64,000 nucleotides of DNA from an uncultured Sutterella sp. (GTDB taxonomy: Bacteria > Pseudomonadota > Gammaproteobacteria > Burkholderiales > Burkholderiaceae_F): the NCBI GenBank assembly GCA_905202595.1, contig CAJKSP010000007.1:6995-70994 (forward strand), in the 5' to 3' direction. Below, piece by piece: positions 25,101 through 34,408 of the stretch; the first letter of the stretch is position 1, and each line of letters opens with the position of its first letter. Position numbers and translations under genes: made by a program. Below the pieces are notes generated by a model that saw only the letters and a list, made by a program, of their open reading frames with translations, searched no databases and was not told the DNA's origin.

Positions 25101-26312
25101 TCATGCGCGTTCAGCAAGCGCTTCGAGGCGTTCGCGGGCGAGCGTGCAGAAGAACCATGCGGCCGAGGGGAGAACGACGTCGTTGAAGTCGAACTTCGGA
25201 TTGTGGCCGAGCGCCTGGTGTCCTTCGTCGACGATGCCCACGCGGAACATGATGCCCGGAACGAGCTTCTGGTACTCGGAGAAGTCCTCGCCGCCCGTCG
25301 AGCGCGGAATGGTCGTGACGCGGTCGGTGCCGAACATGTCTTCGCAGAGGCGGCGGGCAGCAGAGGCGCAGCCCGGATCGTTCACGACGACGGACGTGAG
25401 GCGGTCGTACTTGAGCTCGCCCTTGCAGCTCTGCGCTGCGGCGATGTGCTCGACCATGAGGCGCATCTGGCGCTCGATCTCCGTGCGGCAGGCCTCGCTG
25501 AAGGTGCGAACCGTGCCGCTCATGCGGATGCGGTTCGGAATGACGTTGGGCGCTGCGTACTGGCCTGCTTCGATCGAGCAGACCGAGAGCACGACGCTTT
25601 CGAACGGATCAGTCTTGCGCGAGCAGATCGTCTGGAGCGATTCATAGAGGAGCGCCGCAGCGGGCATCGGATCGATGCCGGCGTGCGGGCGCGCCGCATG
25701 GACGCCGCGGCCTTCGAGCGAAATGTAGAAGAAGTCGCAGGACGCCTGCGTTGCGCCTTCGCGGAAGCCGAAGGAGCCCGCGGGAATCGTCGAGTCGGCA
25801 TGCGCGCCATAGACCTCGGCGATGCCGTACTTCTCAAAGATGCCGCTCGCGACGACCGCGCGGGCGCCGCTGCCGATTTCTTCAGCCGGCTGGAAGATCG
25901 CGATGACGCGTCCCGGGAAGTCTCGGTGCGCCTGCAGATAGCGGAGCGTGAGCGTCATCCAGGCAGCATGGCCGTCATGGCCGCAGGCGTGGCTGCGGCA
26001 GACGGTGCTGGCCCACGGATGGCCGGATTCGTCCGGCATGGCCAGCGCGTCAATGTCGGCGCGCAGCGCAATGGTCTTGCCCGGACGGTCGCCGTCGATC
26101 TCGACGACGAGGCCGCCCTTCACCGTGGTCGAATCGATCTTCTCGATGCCGTAGCTGCGCAGCGCCTTTTCAATGAGGCCGCATGTCCGAGGCGTTTCAA
26201 AGCCCAGTTCGGGGTGCGCATGAATGTCGTGGCGGATCGCCGCGGCGTCGTCAGCCCAGGCGAGGATTTCTGCGGGGACCTTGTCCTCGTAAAGCCATTG
26301 AGTTGCAGCCAT
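25101..26312 (-). CDS. M20-family amidohydrolase (hippurate/N-acyl-amino-acid hydrolase type)
   Basis: A 403-residue cytoplasmic zinc hydrolase of the M20D group, which removes acyl groups from amino acids or small peptides. It shows HAHPELGFE near residue 35, CGHDGHAAW near residue 110 and the metal-bridging Glu in FQPAEE near residue 145. The dimerisation domain lies at ~185-300 and GGEDFSEY comes near the end; the key metal ligands are all visible. No clear Shine-Dalgarno sequence precedes the ATG. A second, distant paralogue lies at 51.3-52.5 kb. The substrate cannot be told from sequence. Confidence 0.92.
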   Translation of the reverse strand: MAATQWLYEDKVPAEILAWADDAAAIRHDIHAHPELGFETPRTCGLIEKALRSYGIEKIDSTTVKGGLVVEIDGDRPGKTIALRADIDALAMPDESGHPWASTVCRSHACGHDGHAAWMTLTLRYLQAHRDFPGRVIAIFQPAEEIGSGARAVVASGIFEKYGIAEVYGAHADSTIPAGSFGFREGATQASCDFFYISLEGRGVHAARPHAGIDPMPAAALLYESLQTICSRKTDPFESVVLSVCSIEAGQYAAPNVIPNRIRMSGTVRTFSEACRTEIERQMRLMVEHIAAAQSCKGELKYDRLTSVVVNDPGCASAARRLCEDMFGTDRVTTIPRSTGGEDFSEYQKLVPGIMFRVGIVDEGHQALGHNPKFDFNDVVLPSAAWFFCTLARERLEALAERA

Positions 26313-26658
26313 AGCAAAATCGATCGGCCGAGCCGCCCCGTCCGCAAGCGGACGCCGGGCGCCGTCAGCCGAAGCCTCCCAAAGGAAAAAGAATGGAGCG
26401 CATCAGCGCAGAGCGGAGCGCCTGCGGCGCGGCCGCAGGACGTTCGAGAGAAAAAGCATAGGAGGGCTCGGCTGCGGAGGCGAAGGCGCAGTCTGTGCGG
26501 ACGGCTGCTTTAGCGCAGTCCTTTGACGAATCGCCTGCGGCCTGCGCAAAACGTCCTATGCGCTTCAGCCGGACTGACGCCCGCGAGGGCGAAGAATGAA
26601 ATGAGCTGTCCGCTCAAAAGAAGCGGCGTTTCCTTTCATTCCATTTGAAGGAGGTCCT
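26313..26658. other. Intergenic region before the solute-binding protein gene
   Basis: About 345 bases between divergent genes with no credible coding frame. Just before the following ATG lies a perfect AAGGAGGT ribosome binding site, which suggests strong translation of the binding protein. No operator was recognised. Confidence 0.5.
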
Positions 26659-28245
26659 ATGGAATCCAAGCATTGCGCTTCGAAGACTGTCCGCGCTTTC
26701 CGCGGCGCCGCGCTTTCTGCGGCGTCCGCTGCTGCGCTTGCGCTGGCGCTCTGCGCGCCTGCTGCAGGGCAGGCCAAGGAGATTACGGTTGCAATCGGCG
26801 CCGCCTTTTCAACGCTGGATCCTTACGACTGCCCGGACGTCTTGACGCGCGTCGTCTCGAAGTCCATCTACGAGGGCCTCTACACCTACGACAAGGATCT
26901 GAAGCCTGTCCCGGAGCTGGCCGAGTCCTACGAGGTCTCGCCCGACAGCCGCATCTATACGATCCAGCTCAAGAAGGGGGTGAAGTTTCATAACGGCGAA
27001 GACTTCAATGCCGAGGCCGTGAAGGTGAACTTCGACCGCTTCATCAATCCGGACAACCATCTGAGCCGCCTTTCCGCCTACTCGATGATCGAGCGCGTCG
27101 ATGCGCTTGACCCGTCGACGGTCCGCTTCACGCTCAAGCAGCCGATGGCGGGCTTCATCACGCGCCTCGCTGCGACGACGCCGCAGATGATCTGCCCGCA
27201 GTACGTCAAGCAGTACGGCAAGAATAAGCAGCTCGCCACGCGCGCCTGCGGCACGGGTCCCTATGTCTTCGACACCTACAGCCCGACGGACGGACTGCAT
27301 GTGAAGAAGAACCCAAACTACCGCGTGCCGGGGCTGCCGAAGCTTGACGGCATCTACTGGGTGCCGGTGGTGGAAAACGCGACCCGCGCGGCCATGCTCC
27401 GCTCGGGAGAGGCGCAGTACGTGACGCCCATGCCCGTCGAGCAGATTGCGATGCTCAAGGACGACAAGTCGATCGAAATCCAGACGATTCCGGGCCTCAT
27501 GTCGCGCTATCTCTCGATCAACAACTCGGTGAAGCCCTTCACCGACAAGCGCGTGCGCGAAGCGATCAACTACGCCATCAACAAGGAGGCGCTCTGCAAG
27601 GTGGCCTATTCGGGCTACGCGGTCCCCATGGAAGGCATCATTCCGGCGGGTCTGCCCACGCACCTCAAGATGGGTCCCTGGCCCTACGATCCGAAGAAGG
27701 CGCGCGAGCTCCTGAAGGAAGCGGGCTATCCGAACGGCTTTGAAACGACGCTCTGGTCGGGCTACTCCAACACGACGGCCTCGAAGGCAGTGCAGTTCAT
27801 CCAGCAGCAGCTCGCTCAGGTCGGCATCAAGGTGACGACGCGCCTCCTCGAGCCGGGCGTGCGCACGTCGGACGTCTACAGCGTCAAGAATCCGAAGGAC
27901 GCGAAGGTCCGCCTCTACTACATCGGCTGGTCGGATTCGACGATGGATCCGGATCTGACGATCCGTCCGATTCTCGACAGCCGCGAGGCGCCCCCGCGCT
28001 TCATGAATGCGGCCTACTACAACAATCCGAAGCTCGACGCGGTGCTTGACAAGGCGGCGGTGGAAGTGAATGCCGAGAAGCGCCAGGCGCTCTACAACGA
28101 GGCGCAGGAAATGGTCTGGAAGGATGCGCCCTGGGGCTTCCTCCTCTATGAAGTCAACACCGCCGGCGCGAACGTGCATCTGAAGAACTTCACGATCCGC
28201 GCGGACAGCGGCTTCGACTTCTACAACGCCTACTGGGAGGAGTGA
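26659..28245 (+). CDS. Periplasmic peptide-type ABC substrate-binding protein (SBP_bac_5)
   Basis: A 528-residue protein with a signal peptide (cleavage about residue 38, after AGQA) and a large two-lobed binding fold. Family 5 features are visible: YEGLYTYDKDLKPVPELAESYEV, with the shorter core LYTYDKDLKPVPELAESYE, KFHNGEDFNAEAV and PYVF. It resembles dipeptide and glutathione-binding proteins (DppA/GsiB group). No permease or ATPase genes are adjacent, so it must share a transporter encoded elsewhere. A perfect AAGGAGGT lies ahead of the ATG, suggesting high expression. Confidence 0.92.
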   Translation: MESKHCASKTVRAFRGAALSAASAAALALALCAPAAGQAKEITVAIGAAFSTLDPYDCPDVLTRVVSKSIYEGLYTYDKDLKPVPELAESYEVSPDSRIYTIQLKKGVKFHNGEDFNAEAVKVNFDRFINPDNHLSRLSAYSMIERVDALDPSTVRFTLKQPMAGFITRLAATTPQMICPQYVKQYGKNKQLATRACGTGPYVFDTYSPTDGLHVKKNPNYRVPGLPKLDGIYWVPVVENATRAAMLRSGEAQYVTPMPVEQIAMLKDDKSIEIQTIPGLMSRYLSINNSVKPFTDKRVREAINYAINKEALCKVAYSGYAVPMEGIIPAGLPTHLKMGPWPYDPKKARELLKEAGYPNGFETTLWSGYSNTTASKAVQFIQQQLAQVGIKVTTRLLEPGVRTSDVYSVKNPKDAKVRLYYIGWSDSTMDPDLTIRPILDSREAPPRFMNAAYYNNPKLDAVLDKAAVEVNAEKRQALYNEAQEMVWKDAPWGFLLYEVNTAGANVHLKNFTIRADSGFDFYNAYWEE

Positions 28246-28341
28246 GCGGGCGCTTTTCCTGGGCGGCCTGAAGCGCGGCAAGCCTTCGCTTCAGACCGGC
28301 CCGCCAGGGGATGACGCGGGGCGGGCAGAGCGGCGGCGCGT

Positions 28342-29610
28342 TCAATAAGCGAAGCCGCCGCGCTTCCCGCCTAACTCCTCATCGTCGTCCTCGCCTTCAT
28401 CTTCATCGTCGTCGTCCTCGTCCCCATCGATTCCGCTGTGGTCTTTCTCCCAGCGCGCGATCTCCTCTTCTTCTTCCTTCTTGCGCTTGTATTCGGCGAT
28501 CGCGTGCGCTACGACGAGCTCGCGAGGCGTGCAGCGCGATGCAATCACGTTCAGAAGGCGCTCGCTTCTGCTCGATTGGAGGCAGGACAGCCAGAGGCTT
28601 TCATCGCGGCCGAGCAGCGTCAGGATTTCTTCCTCCGAGAGTTCTTCGAGAATGCTGATGTTTTCCAGGAGCGCTTCGCGCACGCCGGGATCCGGATCGT
28701 TCAAAAGCCTGCGGCCGTTGTTGCAGTCGAAGACTTTTCGCGCCGCAGCGGCGCGAAGCCTGGGATCCGCGCTTTGGCAGAGCTTGTAGAGAAAGAGCTT
28801 GGGCGAAGGCAGGTCGGGCATTTGCAGAATGCCTTCCGTCGAATCGGGGCTGAATTCGAGCGCATGGCCTTGCGGCGAAACGAGGACGAAGCGCTCGCGA
28901 TCGGGGAGGAGATCCTCCCAGCCGGCAGGAAGCGTCTCATCAAAAGCGTCATCGTCGTTCTCAGCGGCTGCGTCGGCCTGCTCTTTGAGCCCCGGGAAAA
29001 TGCTCGCTAGCGAGATCCCCTTCGTGGGGAAAAACTCATTCGACAGCGCGCGCAGGAAGTCGGCAAGCGCCGCTGCGGCGGGCGTGCCTTTCGCGCGAAG
29101 CTCGGCGTCGAACGCCTGAGCGGCTTCGGTCAGCCGGCTCGCGATGAAGCGGCAGCGCTCGTCGGTGCGCTCGCTCTCGGCAAGCGACTCCCAGATGCAG
29201 TTGGCGTACCGGTAGCTGAAGGCCTCGAGGAGATCCTCGGCGTAGTCGAAGCGGGAGGCGGCAAAGCGCGCAAAGCCCTGCGGATCGCGGAGAGCGAAGA
29301 AGGGCAGCGCGTCGTCGTTGTTCTTCAGTTCGCTGCGCACGCTCGAGCAGGGATCGAGCGCAAGCGCGGCGGCGTCTTCGGGCGCAAGCCCGGGCAGGTT
29401 GGCGGCGGTCTGGCGGACTCGCATCTGCGGATCGCGTGCGAGCTCGCGTGCGATGTCGGCGTAGCCCGGCGTGTCCCGCGGGAGCTGGCGGCGGTCCAGG
29501 ATCTGGAGCGCAAAGCGCTTGTCTATCCAGACGGACATGAGATCCTGTTCGGATTTTTGGGAGCGCAGGCAGAGGCGCCACTGAGATTCGGCAGCGGTGG
29601 AAGTCGTCAT
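28342..29610 (-). CDS. HEAT/LRV-repeat-like protein with acidic C-terminal tail
   Basis: A 422-residue soluble protein of unknown role. Several helical repeats of the HEAT or leucine-rich-variant type can be seen: DPQMRVRQTAANLPGL near residue 65, DPRLRAAAARKVF and DPDPGVREALLENIS in the second half. The last ~35 residues are almost all Asp and Glu before a short GKRGGFAY end. The ATG chosen lacks a good ribosome binding site; an ATG 24 codons in (MSVWIDKRF), preceded by AGGAT, is a real alternative. It lies downstream of the DUF3261 lipoprotein on the same strand (~190-base gap), so it may be co-transcribed with the polyene genes, but nothing ties it to them. Confidence 0.7.
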   Translation of the reverse strand: MTTSTAAESQWRLCLRSQKSEQDLMSVWIDKRFALQILDRRQLPRDTPGYADIARELARDPQMRVRQTAANLPGLAPEDAAALALDPCSSVRSELKNNDDALPFFALRDPQGFARFAASRFDYAEDLLEAFSYRYANCIWESLAESERTDERCRFIASRLTEAAQAFDAELRAKGTPAAAALADFLRALSNEFFPTKGISLASIFPGLKEQADAAAENDDDAFDETLPAGWEDLLPDRERFVLVSPQGHALEFSPDSTEGILQMPDLPSPKLFLYKLCQSADPRLRAAAARKVFDCNNGRRLLNDPDPGVREALLENISILEELSEEEILTLLGRDESLWLSCLQSSRSERLLNVIASRCTPRELVVAHAIAEYKRKKEEEEEIARWEKDHSGIDGDEDDDDEDEGEDDDEELGGKRGGFAY

Positions 29611-29801
29611 ACCAAGCCTATGCAGAGAAGTTTCCGCTCCTGAGGTCTGGAGCAGAGAAAGAGACGGCGGAAGGACGGCGGCGCCGGCATCGGGCCGCGC
29701 CTTCTTCTGCATAGGATTCTGAAGCCGCCTGCGGCAGATAGCGCCGCGGAGAAGCTGAAGCTTCTGCGTCAATGAGCAGCGCAGGCGGCTTCTCAAGCGG
29801 A

Positions 29802-30551
29802 TCAGTCGGCTGAGGCGATGGTGAGCGAATAGCTTTCCGCTTCGTTGGTGATCGTTGCGAGAAAGCGGCCGTGCGCCTTGGTGACGACGGCTCGGAGCAT
29901 GACGCGGCCTGCAATGACGAGCGTGCGGGTTCGGGTGCCGCTGCGTTCGGCTTCGCTCACAGTTCCTTCCGGATAGGCGCGGCGGACGCTTTCGAGCGGC
30001 CAGAGAACGAACATCAGATCGCGCAGGAAATGCGCCGCATCGATGCGGCCGTCGAGCTGCGGGCTTCGGGATTCGGAAACGCCTGCATTCGTATAAGAGA
30101 AGCGCCACACGGTGAGCCCCATGGCTGTGATGACGGCGGCAATGCGCTTCTGGTCGATCAGCACCATGGCTCGAAGCGGCGGAACGGAAGCGGGAGCGCC
30201 TTCGTCGAGCGCGCGCTGCAGAAAGCGCACTTGAATGAGCTGGTCGAGCGTGAGCGTCGGCGCTTTGGAAAGCGGCATCAGCCGGACGGGGACGACGCGG
30301 GGCGCCTGCTGAGGTTCAGCTGCGGCTTTCGAGGCTTCGCGATGCTGTCGTTCCGATGCGGTGCGAGCGGGTTCAGCCGTGCGGACGGGAGACGCCTGCT
30401 GCGGAAGCGGCCCCGCTTCAAGAAGCGCGCAGCCGGCGAGCGCGGCCGGGAGCAGCAGCGCGGCGAAGCGGGCGCGCCGTGCGCTCGGCAGCGGACGGGC
30501 GCGGCGTACTGGCGGAAAAGAGAAATTCGCGGGAAGACGGAAGTTCAGCAT
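29802..30551 (-). CDS. DUF3261-type lipoprotein of the aryl-polyene cluster
   Basis: A 249-residue predicted lipoprotein with a long basic N-region and lipobox LAGC (Cys41), followed by a Pro/Ala-rich linker and a beta-rich domain (~90-249). The domain (RFSYTNAGVSESRSPQL... LRDLMFVLWPLESVRRAYPEG, recognisable by LMFVLWPLE) resembles DUF3261 lipoproteins. These occur next to the MMPL exporter in aryl-polyene loci. The likely role is at the outer membrane in moving or attaching the polyene lipid; this is inferred. It follows the MMPL gene by 81 bases on the same strand. Confidence 0.72.
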   Translation of the reverse strand: MLNFRLPANFSFPPVRRARPLPSARRARFAALLLPAALAGCALLEAGPLPQQASPVRTAEPARTASERQHREASKAAAEPQQAPRVVPVRLMPLSKAPTLTLDQLIQVRFLQRALDEGAPASVPPLRAMVLIDQKRIAAVITAMGLTVWRFSYTNAGVSESRSPQLDGRIDAAHFLRDLMFVLWPLESVRRAYPEGTVSEAERSGTRTRTLVIAGRVMLRAVVTKAHGRFLATITNEAESYSLTIASAD

Positions 30552-30632
30552 GGACCTCGGCGCAGAAGGCGGAAAGAAACGTGCGGCGGATTCAATCGGC
30601 CGCCGGGGAGGACGGATCGAAGCCTCCCGCTC

Positions 30633-33167
30633 TCATCTTAGCTTTTCGGAACGCTTCGGCCTCAGCAGCGGCGCAGCGATCCAGATCGCAGTCTGTCCCG
30701 TGAGCACCATGAGGCCGAAGGCCGAGAGCGCGGGCGTGCTCGAGAGCGCCAGCAGTCCGAAGGAGAGCATCGTCGTCACGCCCGAGAAGAGGATGGCCGC
30801 CGAGGTGCGGCCGTCGTCCGGACTGCTGCAGAGGAAGATGCCGTAGTCGACGCCGAGTCCTAGGAGGAGCACGGCGGCAAGCGCCGCGAAGAGCGTGACG
30901 GGAATGCCAGCCCAGCCGAAGAAGCCGAGCGCGGCGGCGATGCCGAAGACGGCCGGGGCCAAGGCTCGCCAGCCGGCGCGCCCGAAGCGAAGCGTCAGGA
31001 TTCCCCAGAGGAGCAGGGCGCTCGCGCCCGTAAAGGCGAAGACGAGCGTGCGGTAGTGCGAGAGCGTGCGGTTCATGCTTGCCGTCATGTCGACGAAGGC
31101 CGCGCCCTCGACGCTTTCGGCCGCCCTCGCCAGCGCAGGGAGCGACGCCGGGTCGGCGCCGGCGATCATGACGAGGATGGCGGCGCGCCCGGGCTCGTCG
31201 GCGAGCACATGAGGCGCGATAAGCGGCGCAAAGGGCGACTGAAGCAGGCCGTCAAGCGTCACGAGGCGGCTGCCGGGTCCTTCGGGCGCGGCGCCGAGAA
31301 GAGCCAGGGCATCGGGCGCCGCGAGGGCGGCGGCGCGCTTGGCGAGCGCCTCCGTGCGGCGCTGTTCGGCTTCTGTCGGCAGCCATTCGGCGAGGCCCGA
31401 AGGCCGGATCTTCGAGAGCGCCGGATCAGCGGCGATTTGTCGGCGGAGGCGGGATTCGCGCTCGAGCGCTTCATCCATCGACGCGCCTTGGACGACATAG
31501 GCCTGCGCCGGCGAAGGCAGGCCGAGCCGGCGGCCGACGGCGGCCTGCGCATCGATGAGGGCCTGCGGCGCGCCCTGCAGATCGCTGATGCCCGAAGCGA
31601 GCTGCACCTGCGAGAGGCCGCCCGCGATGGCGCCGAAAATCGCCGCGAGAACAAGCTGGACGCTTCTGCTTCGTAGCGTTCCGGCATCCAGCCGGGGAAT
31701 CTTCGGCAGCGTCCGCTCGAGGAGCGCCATAAGGCGCGTTTCGCGCTTCGGCGCTGCCCATTCCGCAAAGGGGAGCAGCGTCAGTACGGCGCCGAGCGCA
31801 GCCAGAACGCCGACGGCGGCAAGGAGCGCCATCTGCTTGAGGCCCGGCAGCGGGGTGAGGCCGAGGACTGCATAGGCGGCAGCGGTGGAACCCGCAGCGA
31901 GGACGAGCGCCGGGAGCAGCCGGGCGCGCCGCTCGAAGGGGCCTTCGCCCGGGCGCTTCAGCGCAAACCAGTGCGAGGAATAGTCGATGGAGACGCCGAT
32001 GAGCGTTGCGCCGAAGACGAAGGTGATGAGCGAAAGCTTCCCGAAGACGGCAAACGACGCGCCGAGCGCGCAGAGAAAGCCGATGGCAACGGTGAGCGCC
32101 ATGGACGCCATCGCTGCGGCGCGTCCGAAGAGCGCCGCAGCAAAGACGAGAACGCCGGCGCCGGAGACGAGGCCGATGAGCGCAAGTTCGCTCGAAGCGC
32201 GCTCTGCGATCGCATCCGTAAAAAGCGGCACGCCGGCAGCGGCTGCAGAGAGGGAAAAGCCGGCCGCTTCTGCGGCGGCCTGCGCTTCTGAGGCGGCGGC
32301 AGCGACGGCGCGGGAGAGATCGCCGCACCCGGATTCGGCGGCGCCGGGTCTTGCCGAGAGCGAGACGAGCCAGCTCGAGACGCCCGCCGCCGCTTCCTGC
32401 GCTTCGGGCTTGAGCTTCACAACGGATGTCGACGCGGCGCTTCCCGAGAGCGCGCCGGCGGCGTCGATCGGGAGGGCGGCCGTCTTCGAGAAGAGCCAGC
32501 GGTCGTAGAGGCAGAAGGGATCTTTGGAAAAGCCGAGAATTTTCGGCATGGAGGCCGACAAGAGGCAGGCGAGCATCTGCGAGCGAAGCGCGCTTCGCGC
32601 GGCCGGATTGCCGCCGCCGGCTTCTGCGGCGGCAGTGCCTTTTTGCAGCGCCTGAATCGAAGCGGGATCGGCCAGGTGGCCGGCGGCGTTTGGAATCGCA
32701 GGAAGCTCTGCCCGCCGAGCGCTCGGGGCCGGCGCGTCGAGAAAGAGGCTCGCGCCGTCGGGCGCGCCCTGCGGCCGCGCGCTGAGAAGCGATTCGGCAA
32801 AGCGGCGCGCGATGGCTTGCGGCGCCACCTGAGCGGCGGGCTTCTCTTCGGCGGCGATCGGCTTGAATGTCAGAACGGCCGTCACGCGGCCGGCGCCGCT
32901 TTGCGCAAGATTCGCCTTGAGGCGCGCTTCAAGATCTTCTGGAATCGCGTCGGAAAGACGATTCGGCAGCAGCGCCAGAAGATCTGTTTCAAAGGGCGTG
33001 CCCGGCGCGCTGAAGCGTTCAGCCGTCACGCCTGCGGCGAGCGCAATCAGAACGAGCATCAGCCCGGCAGCGATGCGGCCGCGGGCGGCGTCGAAGAAGC
33101 GGCGTAGAAGCGTCATGAGCGGGGAGGCATGAGGAGGCGATGGGGAAAGCGGCTGCTGCCGCCTCAT
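30633..33167 (-). CDS. MMPL/RND-type lipid exporter of the aryl-polyene cluster
   Basis: An 844-residue inner-membrane transporter of the RND superfamily. One N-terminal membrane segment, a large periplasmic loop, five or six helices (~325-475), a second loop and a second helix bundle (~690-840) form the usual duplicated plan. The helix containing FGATLIGVSIDYSSHWF (core GVSIDYSSH) and the later LLLGLGVDYGIFLC carry the Asp residues typical of MMPL proton relays. In aryl-polyene loci this exporter moves the lipid-linked product across the inner membrane. An ATG 17 codons downstream (MTLLRRFF) is an equally likely start. It lies 40 bases after the LolA-like gene. Confidence 0.9.
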   Translation of the reverse strand: MRRQQPLSPSPPHASPLMTLLRRFFDAARGRIAAGLMLVLIALAAGVTAERFSAPGTPFETDLLALLPNRLSDAIPEDLEARLKANLAQSGAGRVTAVLTFKPIAAEEKPAAQVAPQAIARRFAESLLSARPQGAPDGASLFLDAPAPSARRAELPAIPNAAGHLADPASIQALQKGTAAAEAGGGNPAARSALRSQMLACLLSASMPKILGFSKDPFCLYDRWLFSKTAALPIDAAGALSGSAASTSVVKLKPEAQEAAAGVSSWLVSLSARPGAAESGCGDLSRAVAAAASEAQAAAEAAGFSLSAAAAGVPLFTDAIAERASSELALIGLVSGAGVLVFAAALFGRAAAMASMALTVAIGFLCALGASFAVFGKLSLITFVFGATLIGVSIDYSSHWFALKRPGEGPFERRARLLPALVLAAGSTAAAYAVLGLTPLPGLKQMALLAAVGVLAALGAVLTLLPFAEWAAPKRETRLMALLERTLPKIPRLDAGTLRSRSVQLVLAAIFGAIAGGLSQVQLASGISDLQGAPQALIDAQAAVGRRLGLPSPAQAYVVQGASMDEALERESRLRRQIAADPALSKIRPSGLAEWLPTEAEQRRTEALAKRAAALAAPDALALLGAAPEGPGSRLVTLDGLLQSPFAPLIAPHVLADEPGRAAILVMIAGADPASLPALARAAESVEGAAFVDMTASMNRTLSHYRTLVFAFTGASALLLWGILTLRFGRAGWRALAPAVFGIAAALGFFGWAGIPVTLFAALAAVLLLGLGVDYGIFLCSSPDDGRTSAAILFSGVTTMLSFGLLALSSTPALSAFGLMVLTGQTAIWIAAPLLRPKRSEKLR

Positions 33168-33207
33168 GATGCTATCGCGGCGGCGCGTCCGCCGCTCAGG
33201 GCGGACT

Positions 33208-33864
33208 TCACCGCTCAGCCTTCACGTCCGAAAAGCGCATGACCGTGCGGTCGCCGCCTGCGGCTGCGCCGGCGATGTCGACGCGCTCAATGACGTCTCT
33301 GCCCCGGAGCTCGATTTTGGAGATCAGCGCCGCGAGCTGCGCGTCTTTGGGCGCAGCCGTAATGATCACGCCTTCGGGACCTTCGGCGCCGGAGAGTTCG
33401 AAGAGCTCGGAGAGGACGCTGAAGTTGCCGCAGAGAATGCCCGCGAGCAGCGCCGACACCCGTCCCGCTGCCGGCGAGGCGTTCGGGGCGCTTTCAAAGC
33501 CTTCGGCTTCAAAGCGGATGCCCGCCGGCGAGATGGTCATGACGCTTGCAAAGGGCGCCTGAGTCTCCCAGCGGAGCACGCCGCCGCGCAGCGAAAAGAT
33601 GCCCGATGAGACGAGGGGCTTCGGAAAGCCGGGCACGGTTTTGACTTCTTCAAACCGTCCCGAAACGCTTTGGGCGCGAAGCTTTTCGAGCGCCTCTGCG
33701 GAAATGCCCGGGATGCTCGGCAGCGCCTGAGCTTCTGCGCGGGACGGCGTGGCCGGCGGCGCCTTGGCGGCATAAGCCGGTGCGGCGGAATGGAGTGCGA
33801 GCGCTGCGGCGCCGATCGCGATCGCGGCAGCGGTTCGGAGGGAGCGTATGGAGAGCATCGTCAT
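33208..33864 (-). CDS. LolA-like outer-membrane lipid carrier
   Basis: About 218 residues from the ATG chosen; the frame is open further upstream but overlaps the thioesterase. A signal peptide (ending PAYA) is followed by a LolA-like fold. The motif VSGRFEEVKTVPGFPKPLVS and SGIFSLRGGVLRWETQAPF (core GVLRWETQAPF) is the usual start of LolA-related proteins in aryl-polyene loci. It probably ferries the lipid-linked polyene across the periplasm between the MMPL exporter and the outer membrane. No strong ribosome binding site is seen, so translation may be coupled to the preceding thioesterase gene, which ends 43 bases before. Confidence 0.82.
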   Translation of the reverse strand: MTMLSIRSLRTAAAIAIGAAALALHSAAPAYAAKAPPATPSRAEAQALPSIPGISAEALEKLRAQSVSGRFEEVKTVPGFPKPLVSSGIFSLRGGVLRWETQAPFASVMTISPAGIRFEAEGFESAPNASPAAGRVSALLAGILCGNFSVLSELFELSGAEGPEGVIITAAPKDAQLAALISKIELRGRDVIERVDIAGAAAGGDRTVMRFSDVKAER

Positions 33865-33907
33865 GAGGTCTGCAAGAGGTGTGAGCAAGCGAACGCTTTC
33901 CTGAAGA

Positions 33908-34408
33908 TCACTGCGCCTGAGCGGCATGCGCGGCCTGCCAGCAGGCTTCTGCTCGGGCGAAGGCGTCAAGCATCGCCTGCGGCGTCTCCCAGCAGGTCAT
34001 TCGGGTCTTCATGTCGACAGGAATCTGAACGGTTTCCGCTCGGGTCGTCAGACACGGCGTCGATTCGGGCGATGCGCCGCCGAGGCGCTCAATTTCGTAA
34101 GCGACGACCAGCTTGGGCGAGCGCTCGATGATGCCTGCGCGAAGCCGGATGCGGTCTTCAAAGAAGAGCGGCTGCGCATAGCGGATCGCCAGATCCGTCA
34201 CAGGGTAGGCGTAGCCGGCGGCCAGCATCTCGCGGTAGCCCCAGCCGAGCCGCTTGAGGAGCTTCGAGCGAACGGCTTCAAGCAGCTGCGGATAGGCGCC
34301 GTGATAGACGACGTCCATGGGGTCGAGCAGGTCGAAGGTCACCTCTCTGTCGAGCGTTTCAATCCAGCAGGGGGAAAGGCCTTCGAAAGGGCGCCGTCTG
34401 ATGCTCAT
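33908..34408 (-). CDS. Hotdog-fold acyl thioesterase (4HBT/YbgC type)
   Basis: A 166-residue single-domain hotdog thioesterase. The active-site motif LDPMDVVYHGAY aligns with the YbgC/4HBT pattern DxxxVVYH, making Asp29 the likely catalytic residue, and the central helix (YPQLLEAVRSKLLKRLG) follows as expected. It would release or transfer acyl groups from carrier protein or CoA in the polyene pathway. Its start overlaps the acyltransferase stop by four bases, so the two are translationally coupled. Confidence 0.88.
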   Translation of the reverse strand: MSIRRRPFEGLSPCWIETLDREVTFDLLDPMDVVYHGAYPQLLEAVRSKLLKRLGWGYREMLAAGYAYPVTDLAIRYAQPLFFEDRIRLRAGIIERSPKLVVAYEIERLGGASPESTPCLTTRAETVQIPVDMKTRMTCWETPQAMLDAFARAEACWQAAHAAQAQ

